Below the pieces are notes generated by a model that was not told where the DNA came from, did not search any database, and was given only the letters and a program-made list of their open reading frames with translations. Shown here piece by piece: positions 12,297 to 37,840 of a stretch of 64,000 nucleotides of DNA. Numbering within the stretch: position 1 is the first letter of the stretch; every line of letters begins with the position of its first letter. This DNA is from Ascaris suum (taxonomy: Eukaryota > Nematoda > Chromadorea > Rhabditida > Ascarididae): contig CM024178.1 in NCBI GenBank assembly GCA_013433145.1, forward strand, positions 7,611,260 through 7,675,259, given 5' to 3'. The translations under genes and the position numbers were made by a program.

Positions 12297-12980
12297 TCAT
12301 TCGATGAGTCGGACTAGTTGCATGGCCGAATCTCCACCACCTTGTTCAGCTTCTCTTGACAGTCGGCGGTGCACTAGGACTACAGATATTACGAACACGT
12401 GAAGAATTATGAAGCTAAATGCCGAAATGCCGCCTTACAGATTGCTGTATTTCGCTCCTTCATTGTTGTTTCCACTTTTTACAATTTCAGTAGCAAAAAC
12501 TCAAGCCTTCTTATATCATCCCTAAGTTAAAACCTATTCATTTAGAAGCAAAGTTTAGAAATTCTATATCTGATCCTGCACACCGACGTTTCTCCCGCGA
12601 ACATTGCTTTTCTACGTCAATCGTAGCGACTATTTGAAATAAATTGCGCTCCAATGCGATCGTATGCCAAACGCCTCAACTTTCCAAATATTAGTTAATT
12701 CACTGTAGTTTATATGAAAATAATGTAGTGCAATAATGAAAATCGTGGAAGAACGGTGTTGTAATAAAACTATGCGTTTTCCTACCACGTAGCCTTCGTT
12801 GGGACCCCAATAAAGCCATAGCATTCCAGATGAAGCATGCAGTGACGCTAACACAAATGAAAAATAAACTAGACATTTTCGAAAATACATTCCAAGACCG
12901 CATAACATATTTGACTCTTGATTAGACTGTTGACTGGTGTTACTTCTCGATGATTCATGAACAGCGCTATCTAATCCCAT
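12297..12980 (-). CDS. Possible small membrane-protein gene (model incomplete)
   Basis: Two protein-like blocks lie on the minus strand. Block 1 starts with ATG at 12980 (MGLDSAVHESSRSNTSQQ), then has a hydrophobic segment CLVYFSFVLASLHASSGML and WLYWGPNEG; a donor GTAGGA would end it at 12786 (phase 0). Block 2 runs from an acceptor (GCATTTAG) at 12414 to a TGA at 12297-12299, reading a membrane segment FIILHVFVISVVLVHRRL followed by a charged tail ending MQLVRLIE. Block 2 needs two bases from the preceding exon, so either a middle exon is missed or an earlier donor (GTATTT, exon end 12889) is used, giving a 69-residue single-pass protein. Function unknown. It sits head-to-head with the PEPCK-family gene. 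Confidence 0.35.
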
Positions 12981-13945
12981 TCCTCCGAGTTTAAGAAGGG
13001 GGTGGGGGGTAATTACATACTTCGGAATGTTCTGTCTGCATAGCTGTCAATGATTTGCATGTTGAAAATATTGAGCACACAGAAATAAACACACCCCACG
13101 AACGTAATATTGCTGTGACGGTTTTTTTTTGCAAAGTTTGACGAAAGTTGCAAAGACGCTCGACTAATTTGTTTATGAGCTTTCCAAAAATATTATAATA
13201 AATACTGGGTGTAAAACATCGCCAGCAGCGTTCAGTTTACATTATCATTGTTTTTGCTGGGTGGCTGTCACATCGCTGCTGTCACATCAAAGGTGAGTGA
13301 AGCGAATGGAAGATACCTGCATTAGATATCGGAAATTCTATTAGTTGTTGATCATGCCATGACATTTGCGCTCAACTTTTCACAGGAGGTAGGAAGAAGG
13401 AGAGTGGAGGATAAGATTTTTTTAAGGGAATAGGATAGTGCCATAGTTTTCTAGTAAACAATCATCCTTTCCTTCGGTCCTCTTTCTTTCCTTCCTTATG
13501 AAGACTCTTACAGCGCTAATTTCGACGTACCATTCACTCACCACGAATGACGTTGCCATAGCGGACATTTGCGATTATGTTGTGAACAGTTTTTAACGAA
13601 TGCAGTTTTCAACGAATCCTTTATTGACTTCCTGAGTTGCCTGTCCAAATATTTGTGAAACGAAGTGACCTATTTATCAGGGAAAATGGCCTCTGCAAGA
13701 GGTGCTTTTTTTCCTGGTCAATGTAGTTGTTGAGCTTCAGCAATTATCATTACGCTGTAGTGGTCATGGTCAAGATACAGTGATGGTCAAGATACAGTGA
13801 AACATTGAAATTATAGAAAATTATTTAATTTTACATTTATTTTGCGGAGAATAGTTTTACATTTATCCTTCTTACAGTTTTACCTAAATCAATTTTTATA
13901 GGTTTCCGGACGAAATATTCGGAAAATTTATTAGACGTCTACAAA
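12981..13945 (+). promoter_or_regulatory. Region between divergent genes; candidate 5' UTR exon of the PEPCK-family gene
   Basis: A strong donor AAAG|GTGAGT ends a possible exon at 13292 with no in-frame ATG, so it would be non-coding. Splicing to the acceptor TTTTATAG ending at 13901 would lead into the first coding exon. A 17-base perfect tandem duplication (13767-13800) and short G-rich runs (12997-13010) also lie here. Assigning the promoter to this interval is inference from gene orientation. Confidence 0.3.
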
Positions 13946-26126
<12,181 letters not shown>

Positions 26127-29100
26127 TGAAATAAATCTTTCATTTATCATAATTTTCTTTTTTCTTCAAATATTTAAAGCTGATTCTCAAAATATATGTG
26201 ATCATTGATTTATGCTATATATTAAAAAAATATGAATGCATACTTGCATCACATTTGCATCTCTCATTCATCGTCTACATAACTTAAAGCTTTCAAGTGG
26301 TTTCTTGCATAATTAGAGGATGAAATTGCTAGAAAAAACTTTAAAAAACAAATTGTTATAATAGTGAAAATTTGGGGAAAAAAATCCGCATAAAATCCCC
26401 ATGGGAATTTTTCTTATAATTTTAAATTTATTTCATAAAATACGCAAAATTTGAAAACGATAGCGAAATTTGAATTTACTAAAAATACAATTCGAAAATC
26501 AACATGAAACATCATCTTCAGGAATTTGCATTTTATGCTATATGGAACTATATTTAAATTCTTTAACATTATGATTTATTTTGGAGTCGAATATGCAAAT
26601 AATAGTGTTGCGGTTTCATTGAGTGAGAAAATCTTTTAAAAAATTTCCGCCAGATTTTCAAAAGGCAAATCTTTAATACAAATTTTTGAGCCGATCTATA
26701 ATTTTTGTTTTTTAATTTATTTTTTTTTTTCCGCTCTTTTTGATATTTTTGATCAATACATGAAACGAATTCAATAAGTTCATCTTTGATTTCGTTACTT
26801 GTTACGATCGTTATATTGCATTATCAGAGAGTGAATTGTGTTTTAATAATATGATCTGTAAATGTCATGGAAAATAGGTATGATTATTATGCAAAGAAAA
26901 ACGTTAACATTCGACGAGAACAGTCACTATAAATGATTCATAGTGAAGATCGCTTTGAATATGCAAAACAGTCGATTTCTTATGTGAATATGTAGAGCTT
27001 CTTATGATGATGTTGTGTAAATGCATTTGTACGCGGTTATTTCCGGTTACATCAACGTGTAGATGCAGATGCATCAATAATGCAAACGAAATTTTGTGCC
27101 TAAGCGTAGAGGAAATTATAGTTCCCATCCAAAAGGCTAAAAAAATTTATGCACATTTTACACATGTCGAATCTGATTTGTATATACTGATTGACTTTCA
27201 AGGAAACGAATTTTTCAATGAAAAATTTATACAAGCATCGAATCAGTTAAAATGCGAAGATATTTGTTATTATTTATAATCTATTTTTTTTGGTGATTTA
27301 TGAAAAGGTTGGTCATGCGGTCGTAATGTAAGAGCACAGCTGACATGGGCTATTACTCCTCTTTCGAGCCAACCGGTTGTCAAGATTTTCCAATTGCTTT
27401 CTTTCCAAAGTAATGAGAACTGAAAGTTTCACGAGCAATTGTCGTAAATTTTTGCTGATGAAGACTCATGCTGAAGCGTCGCGTCGAGCACAAAGTGAAA
27501 TGTTGATTGATGTCTCCATCCGTGTTTATTCAGTTTTTTGCATTTTGCAATTGCCGTTTACAACTACAACAAAAACATTTCCCGAAAATGATGTATTTGT
27601 CTGTACATTTTCTCTCCAGCATTTCGACTCCAAAACTATAAAATCATCACAATTTTCAGTCATAATTTATGCTTTAATGCATCAGTTATAATTTCTCCAT
27701 TTTGATCCATCTAATTTCGAAAAGAACTATAAGCACACGTGAAAACTTGAAATTTGCATATTCAAAATTCGACATTCGATTTTGCCGTCGATCCTTTGCG
27801 AAAAAAAAAAGTACAACTTTCGCGAAGAATTTATTGCGAAACATTTATAATCGTTCTAAATTCATTATTGAAATGAAAATGAAATTCTTGCCATTGAAAT
27901 CATAATCTTCTTAGGCAACAAATTAATTCAAATGAAAGCCGAGTTCTTGTTCTTGTTTTTTTTTTTTTTAAATCTCTATTGCAGATTTTTTTTTCATCTA
28001 TTTCAATCGAATAAATGAATTAGATATCTTTAATACATTTGATTATATCGTTTAACTTAATATATATGATAGGTGATATGGAAAGGTGTTGAGATATTGG
28101 GAACTTTAAAGAGCGCTGCTATGGCGATGCAATGATATTGCTTCTTTAGAATTTGTTTCACTCATCATTTTATCGTCATATAAAGAATTAGCTTTTTTTG
28201 TTTTCTTTCTCTCTCTCTCTCTGCCTCTCTCCTCTCCCTCCTTTCTCTCCCTCTCTCTCTCCTCTCTCTCTCTCCCTCTCTCTCCTCTCTATATCGCCTA
28301 CATAGAAACTATTAGCAAAGCACATTTTCACTAATCGATCAGAAAAAATGGCCAAGTTTCGTCAAGCATATAGACTATCAGACCAGGCTTTTTCATATGA
28401 CGCGATAATGGTCAATGTTTTTCATTTTTTAAATTCTTGAAAAATTTCATTGTAATTGATCATCGTTTTTTTGAAGTGTAGCTATTTTACGATATATCTT
28501 TCTACGAGTAGATTGCATCTTCTTAACGTGCTTCATAAAATATTTTAGAATCAAATTTTATGATAGTGAAATTTAATTGTTTTCTAATTTTCTAAAATTT
28601 TAAAAAATTAAAAAAAATTTTTTCTCAACTATAATCTACTCAATTAAATCTTAGTTCCTCTAATTTTCTCTTCTCTGAGTTAAGAATATCACCACTTCGT
28701 TTTTCAATGCAAAACATCGCGAGAGAAAAAAAAAAAACGGATACAGACATATCCTACAGATGCTGACGTCAAATGTGTTGATTGTTGTTTTCCAGTTGCG
28801 AAAGTGTTTTTTTTTTCAAATTTACGACGGGTAATTCAATTTTAGTGTCTTATCCACGCAAGGTGGTCCATATTAAAATTCGACGATCTCTCTAAGTTAT
28901 TTATAACCTTCCCGAAAACTAATTTGCCCCAAAAAACGAAATTTTTACTCAAAATTTAAGCATGCTATCAATTTATTTAATAACAATATGTAGGCAATGT
29001 TTTTCATAATTATTATTCGTTATTTACTATGCGTTGTTATCTAATGAAATCGGTTGATGAGGCAACAGGATTGTAAGAGCGCATATTATGCCAGTTGCCA

Positions 29101-29760
29101 TAGTATAATTCTCCTTTTTTTTTTTTTTTTTGCTTTTTACACGAATTACAAAAGCGCTCTATAGCAAAGATTAATCCATTTTTAATGAATTTTTCTTCTA
29201 ATGCGCTTTTTAACGATGTGCTTTCGAGTTTTTTTTTTCCACAAATAAGGAAGTATCTCATTGAAAAATTTAATCTCTCAATAATGTGCAATTCGAACAA
29301 TCAATCCAAGTTTTTTGAGGGCGAATCGTTGAAGGCATACGTTAGTTTTGTGGTTTAATTGCGCCTTTGAAGCTAACAAGAACAAACGCTTACTTTGTTC
29401 GAAAATTTCTTTTCCTACGTTATTCCGATGAATATATAATAGTCAATAAGATTGTAAATTAGATTTCCTTCTGAATTTGCTAACGAATTAGACCTAATAT
29501 CTACAGTGGATTTTATACGAAATTTTAGAGCTAGAAAAATTCATCGAATGTTTTTTAAAAAATATCTTTATTGTTAATTTATCGATATTATGCATCTATA
29601 CTTTATTTATCTTTATCCAAAATTCTTCGCTTATCGATAAATGAAGAAATGAAACCTAATATATAATTTATAAGTTTGCATAGAATTATGCTTTAGTTGA
29701 TTAAGGCGAAGTTTTAACAACAGCGCCATAAAAAAAAAGAGTTGAATAAAATTACTCATA
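26127..29760. other. Intergenic, no gene recognised
   Basis: AT-rich DNA after the PEPCK-family gene. It contains a CT-rich microsatellite (28203-28289) and several poly-A or poly-T runs. Short open frames near 27004-27905 have unremarkable composition and no splice partners. Confidence 0.5.
28203..28289. repeat. (CT)n-rich microsatellite
   Basis: About 85 bases of CT/CCT pyrimidine repeats on the + strand. Confidence 0.92.
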
Positions 29761-29841
29761 AGGCCCCGTAGAATACAAATCACATTTTCTTATGACAGGA
29801 CAATCAATGGATATCTCGCTAATTATAATAGAACGTTAACT

Positions 29842-31500
29842 ATGTTAAATCAGCATCCTGAAGCTTTGTGTGGGTTTCTAAATAATATTTGTGATTGTCA
29901 ATTCGTTTACGAACCTTTGCAGCATACATTCACGGGTGATTTGGATATAATTCAGTCAAATGGTCTTAGGAATATTTTTAAAAAAGGCACTAAATTCAGA
30001 TCTATCACTAATAAGGCATCCGCTTTCTATTACGGACGAGTCGATGCAATCCTTGAACGGATTAATTCAACAAATTTCTTGAACTGAGCATATTGGGGTT
30101 GATAACGTTAAAACTTTCCGGATGATGGCTATATACTATATTAAAAGCGTTTTCATTAATGAGTTCTATAAAGGGGAGATCGGTATATGCCATTGTTTAA
30201 ATTACAGTAGAGATAAATTACTTACTAGTATGCAATCTAAATTTATTATTGCACCCGTGGATAAAGTGGCTAATAATTACGCGTTCATATGTAAAAAATT
30301 TCATATTCAAATTTTATGTAAGGAGCGTGGAATTGTGAACGACAAAGTTACTAGTAATAATACGTATGAATATGTTGAAAATACAATCGCATTAGACATT
30401 ATTAATGCGTATGGTAAATTTTCTGAAAGATATTTTATTACAATTAATGAGGATAAACCAACCTTATCTAAAATGTTTGCCATTCCTAAACTGCACAAAA
30501 GTCCCTACAAGTTTAGATATAGAGCAAGAGCTAGTAGAAGTACCCCTGGACTATTATCTTATTTGTTGCATAATATTTTACAATTTTTTAAAACCAATTT
30601 GCATAATTACTGCAATATTGCAGGTCAAAGAAGTGGGATCATTTATTGCTACAGTGTAAAAAAATTCTTATGATGTTTTCGACATAATTAATAAATATAG
30701 TAAGCATACTAAAACGGGTTTTGGCTATGGATTTTTCCATTTACGGCACTATCGCATGATGTTGTCATTAAAGCGATGGGAATTTTTAAGCGGTGTTTGC
30801 TTTAAAAATTCGAAAAAAGCATAACTTAAAGTTTGTAGTAACAAAACCGTGTTCTATACAAAAGCGCATTCACTTGCTTCGGATAGGACACAAGCCATGG
30901 AAATAATTAAGTTTATTTTAAATGAGCGCTATGTTACCTAAGTTGGTTTTATTTTCAGACAGTCTAAAGGAGTACCCATGGGAGATAATGCCAGCCCCGA
31001 TGCAACCGACCTCACCTTGTCCGTTATGGAATATAAGTATGTCAAGATTTCACATTTTAGTGCTATTTGTTGTAGGTACGTTGATGATTTATTGATATTT
31101 GATACTGAAAACTTTCAAAATATTGCTAAATTAATTCATGGAGATTCGTTACAGATTGAGGTTATATACGCTGGTAACACAGCTAATTTTTTGGACTTAA
31201 TCTTTTTCATTACCTGTAAAGGTGTCGTTTCAAACGTCTACGATAAGTCGGATCAATTTAATTTTTCAGTGAATAAATATGCTCAACTGGACAGTAACAA
31301 TCCTCTGTTCATACACAAAAACATTCTGATTTCAAAAGTGTTTAAAATTAGTAAACTGCGGTCATTTAAAACAGAGTTTATTACTAAATGTAAAGGATTG
31401 CTTAAAAATCAAAATATTTATATAATGCATTAATAAGTAAACTAGAATTTGTGTATAAATTCGTCTATCATAATAGATAGGATATTAAAAGTTTAGTTAA
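29842..31500 (+). mobile_element. Broken Penelope-like retroelement (reverse transcriptase)
   Basis: Three open blocks on the + strand match Penelope-like reverse transcriptase in order. Block 1 (29842-30085) has the N-terminal signature TGDLDIIQSNGLRNIFKKG. Block 2 (30122-30673) has IIAPVDKVANNYAFICKKF and FAIPKLHKSPYKFRYRARAS. Then comes the RT motif A region (MDFSIYG, about 30727-30747), broken by a frameshift. Block 3 (30978-31433) has VPMGDNASPDATDL just at its start, the catalytic RYVDDLL near 31077, and NFLDLIFF near 31180. Stops and frameshifts separate the blocks, so it is not functional. No GIY-YIG endonuclease was found downstream, so the 3' end is lost or replaced. It is an intergenic relic and still readable, hence not very old. 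Confidence 0.85.
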
Positions 31501-31732
31501 CGAAATTTTTTATGCACTTTAGTATCTTTCGCTCATTTACCTCGTAAACTAAATGGATTGATTTTTGCACGTCTCGCCTCTTCACGGTGAATATACACAA
31601 TGGTTTATTGATTTGTAGAATTTGATGACAATGCTGCGACAACAAGCAAATACTGACGGATTCATGTAGCGATTGGAAAAAGGGGGATGGCCTAGCAACT
31701 ATTAAGCACACGCTTATATAGGCTACCAAAGC

Positions 31733-31834
31733 ACATGCAGGTGCCAGATGTTCACATTTGAGACGTCCATTCAATAGAGATAAACAGGAAGCTTCTCACA
31801 TAGTACATGCAGGTGCCAGATTTTCACATTTGAA
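31733..31834. repeat. Direct repeat, 29 bases, 73-base period
   Basis: ACATGCAGGTGCCAGATG/TTTCACATTTGA occurs at about 31733-31761 and 31806-31834 with one mismatch. Confidence 0.85.
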
Positions 31835-33213
31835 TATATCTTCAATAAAAATAGAAAGTGGAAGATTTTCGCGATTCGCCATCTGTTTGTTTCGACCACG
31901 TCCATTCATCGGCGGAAATCACATGCCCTTTAGCCGTTCGCTGCCCGTTCTCTTATTTAGCTGAATAGCTTCCATTATCATTTTCGCGGCACTTCCTCAG
32001 GCCTTTGTTGATACCATATGGCCACACGATGCCGTAACAACACAAAGAGCCTTGTTTCTTAGCTGCACCAAATGTGAACGATCACGTTCGCTTCGCGTTA
32101 ACGCGACAGATTTTTGCTTCCTAGCATTAGATTAGCAATTACGTGGTAGTGCATTTGCATATCATATGCATACAATGCATTAAATAGTTTTTATTGTGTA
32201 CAATTGGCATGGAACATCTCAGTGTTAGTTTCACTAATTTATTAAATTATTATTGCAATAGTATTTCTTTGTTGATATCTTACAGTGAACCTTGAATTTT
32301 ATTCACTTTAATCGATAGGTTCAACACAGCATAGAGCATATGAATATTGCTCTACCCACGACGCTATTCTTCAGTCGATGACCTCAACATCGATTTTCAC
32401 GCTTATCTACAATATATTTGTGATTTTACTATTCTTTATTATTACCGGCTTCCAAGGTTTATATAATTCTTCATTTCTATATTTTAGTATAACTCTCTGC
32501 ACTATTCTCCTCTTATTATGTGTCCACATATTTACAAAAACCTTTAATTTCCTCTGTTTAAATTTAACGACAATTTTCGTGATTATTACCAACATACCTA
32601 TTTTCTTAAGTTTTCAATTTTGTTTCATTTTAAGTTTCTTTTGTTAATGATATTTCAGTGTGTCGATTTTGGTTCACACTGTTTAACACTACATTTTATA
32701 TAGACTTTTGACGGTTATTATTTTTACGCATACTCATATTTATTAAAATTGTGTTTCATATAATAACTTAGCTTGTAGAGTACTTATGGCCTAACAACTA
32801 AGTGGATTTATATAAGTAAAGGTTTGTTTGCCGTACTGAATTTACTAATCGTTAGTTTCGTGTATCTTCATCCCAAATTTGCCTTTAATGACTTGTTGTT
32901 GCTCTTCGCACGTAGGTTTCTTTCTCGGGTCTTGGGCTAAAACATTGCTTGTAGAACTAGGTGATGGAGACTGATGCTAGAAGGGACGCAAGTTCCACTT
33001 CCGAAACGGCTATTATCGAAAAAAAAAAAGAAGAACGCGGACCTTGGCGATGAGGTGGGCGCTACAGGTTGTAATTTATGAGTGCAATATGCATTTTTAA
33101 TATACATTTCAACTGCACTTTTTTCTATTTCTTTTGTTTTCTATTTCTTTTTCTCTACGCGCAATTAGGTTGTCTATGAAATTACTCATACTAACAGGAT
33201 TATGCGTATTGTT

Positions 33214-33258
33214 CTGACGATGGCCCGCATAGTCAACGGATAAGGGCCGAAAGTTGTC
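33214..33258 (+). other. Hammerhead-ribozyme-like motif, probably from the Penelope-like element
   Basis: CTGACGA (33214-33220) and GAAA (33249-33252) are linked by a five-pair stem GGCCC/GGGCC (33222-33226 with 33244-33248) and followed by GTTGTC. This is the core order of a type I hammerhead (CUGANGA, stem II, GAAA, cleavage triplet GUC). Penelope-like elements are known to carry such motifs in their terminal repeats, and it lies on the same strand as the decayed reverse transcriptase. Against activity: an extra T before stem II, a one-pair stem III and a poor stem I. It is probably degenerate. Confidence 0.4.
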
Positions 33259-33434
33259 ACCTTTTATTCTAATAGGTAATTTATCCACGTTCTAATTCTG
33301 CATTTTTAACATCCTGTCTTCTGATAGTGGTCTATTGCCTCTATGTTTACACTCGTGAAATGCTTTTTTTTCCAGCATATATTTCGTTAATTTTGTTTCT
33401 ATCACACTAGCATTTTCCAGTTGGTTTCTATGCA

Positions 33435-35779
<2,345 letters not shown>

Positions 35780-37840
35780 GAAGTTGTAATTTCATCGACT
35801 TGTCTCTCTATCGATGCAACTGGCGATCATTCTTCAATCCAACTCGATCCTACGGTTTCAGGTATAAATACACAGGTGGGTCCCTCCACCTCGAAAGTGA
35901 CCTTTTCAATTTCTTCCCATTTCGTGGACACCATTCAATACTCGTTTCCTCCTTCGTTCTCGTTCAGTCTTGTTACAGGACCATCCCAGGTGTACTTCCT
36001 GACTTATATTATTTCGACGGTGTCATTCACATCGGAACGAGATTTAGTTTCTTCATTGAGGATATGCTGCAGCTCGATGCTGCCTATCATGGATCTTTCC
36101 ATGGCGTTTTGAGTGTTACTAAATTCCGGTGTTTTGAAAGTGGTTTATAACATTTTTTGTATTGCTTACTCCGGATGGACATAGTTGCCTATAAGCTCGA
36201 TGTTTTGGTTTTCAAGCATCATGTCAAGCACAGGGCAGTACTCATTGTTCACTCAATGCGTCTCGCAATTGTGGATTTCGAGTTCAATTGCCTTCGCATT
36301 GCTGTTGAGTTTATTCAACCAATTCTACAATGTTTGTGGATTTCTGCAAATAAGAGCATTTGAAGTACTTCATCATCCATACGAAATCCCTCTGCCATCC
36401 CTGTATTCCCCCAATAGACTGTCGAGTTCATACACATGTGAAGGAAATGTCTCTTTACTTCATACGTTTACCGACTGTTACTTTTATTATTTCATCAAAC
36501 AAGTTGATTTCCTTCTGCAATTCTGTCACTTTTGCGATTCTGATACACGCCGGATTAGTACCTTAATTTTTTAGAGCGTTCTTAGTGCGGCGTTATGCTA
36601 TCTCATGTTAAATGTTTCTTGAAATTAACAAAGAGTAGGCATAAAGGAAATTTTATTATGCATACGTGTTTCACTCAGCTGCTTTACTGCAAAATTGCTC
36701 TCACTAGTGGAAAGTCTATCTCCTTCTGAAACCTGCCTTCTTTCCCCTTGAATTTCATTGACTATAGTCTCTATCCAAGCATAAGCTCCTCGCGTGAAAG
36801 CATATCGGAAGGTTGTTGGTGACCTTACGGTCTTCTTAGGAATCATTATTGTTCTGGATGTCTGTGCAACTGTGTTGGTATGTTTCATGATTGTAAATAC
36901 CAGGCAGGTGAATTAGATATTGAATTCCTTTGCAGGCTGTTCACTCCTGTTTAGTATTTCCTTCATGTGTACAGGGATTTGCTGTTGCAGCTTTCCTCAG
37001 TTTCATGTCACATACTGTTTTTTCAACTTCCCTTGGGATCACTCTTGACACAGATGATAAAACGAAAAAAAGTTGTACGAATAAATTTTAGCAAATTTAT
37101 TCCGTTTTGCTGTCGATTAGTCGTTATGCGGCCTAAGTTGTGAAAAAAATATCGCTTGGATCATGCTTTGATGCAAGTGTATTTCTTTCCAACTTTTTCA
37201 CCAAACTTTGTATGCTTTTCGTTGCTCCCATGCACCTGTTGCTTCAAGAAATTGCTGTAGTCTTCCGCCATTTCCTTTTTACTATCTGACATATGGGCTT
37301 CTGCTTAAAACCTGTGTTTCTTGCCGCAGCCATCGTTCATCTTCATTGAAAAGCCGCAAGCGTTTCTTGGCTAAGACGATGTCTAAGGCTTTTGACGCTT
37401 TTAACTGCAGTTGCTACAGCTTTTTTTATTCCTGCCAAGAAAATGACTGAAATTGGCGCATTGTTGCTTCCGGAAACACTCCACTCTCAGACCTAGCAGC
37501 TTGCAAAAAAAGGTATTTCGCGATAGAGCACTTTACTTTGAATCGTTGCTTTCCTCTCGAAATTGTCACGAGACGATGATCGGAATGTACGAAATACGGC
37601 TGATTCTGAGGCAATGGATGCTTTCGCAACCATTCTCCGCTTTTCCTTAAGGATGAAGTTGATTTCTTGCGAATCCAACTTTTTCCGGTTCGCTCGTTGA
37701 AGTAAGAGTTCATTTCGTGCGTCTGGAAGGCTCATATAAATCAACATTTCGTTTCTCTTATTTCTAGTTGTTCAACGTCAACAGTCAAGCTTTATCGTTT
37801 TTCGCTCCAACACCGTAGCGTCCGACATATTTTTCTGTGT
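35780..37840 (-). pseudogene. Decayed coding-like block, family not identified
   Basis: This 2 kb is visibly richer in GC than its flanks, and on the minus strand gives protein-like pieces broken by stops and shifts. In transcription order they are: MSDATVLERKTIKL (start near 37831), LPDARNELLLQRANRKKLDS (near 37720), HMSDSKKEMAEDYSNFLKQQ (near 37280), VIPREVEKTVCDMKLRKAAT (near 37040), RSPTTFRYAFTRGAYAWIET (near 36810) and MERSMIGSIELQHILNEETK (near 36090). Lys/Glu/Gln-rich content and position among retroelement relics suggest the gag-like part of an LTR retroelement, but no protease, RT or integrase motif was seen and no LTRs were found. A dead host gene is an alternative. Confidence 0.35.

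Noticed and set aside
28764..28771. CRE palindrome TGACGTCA
   Set aside because: A single 8-base site far from any gene start; chance cannot be excluded.
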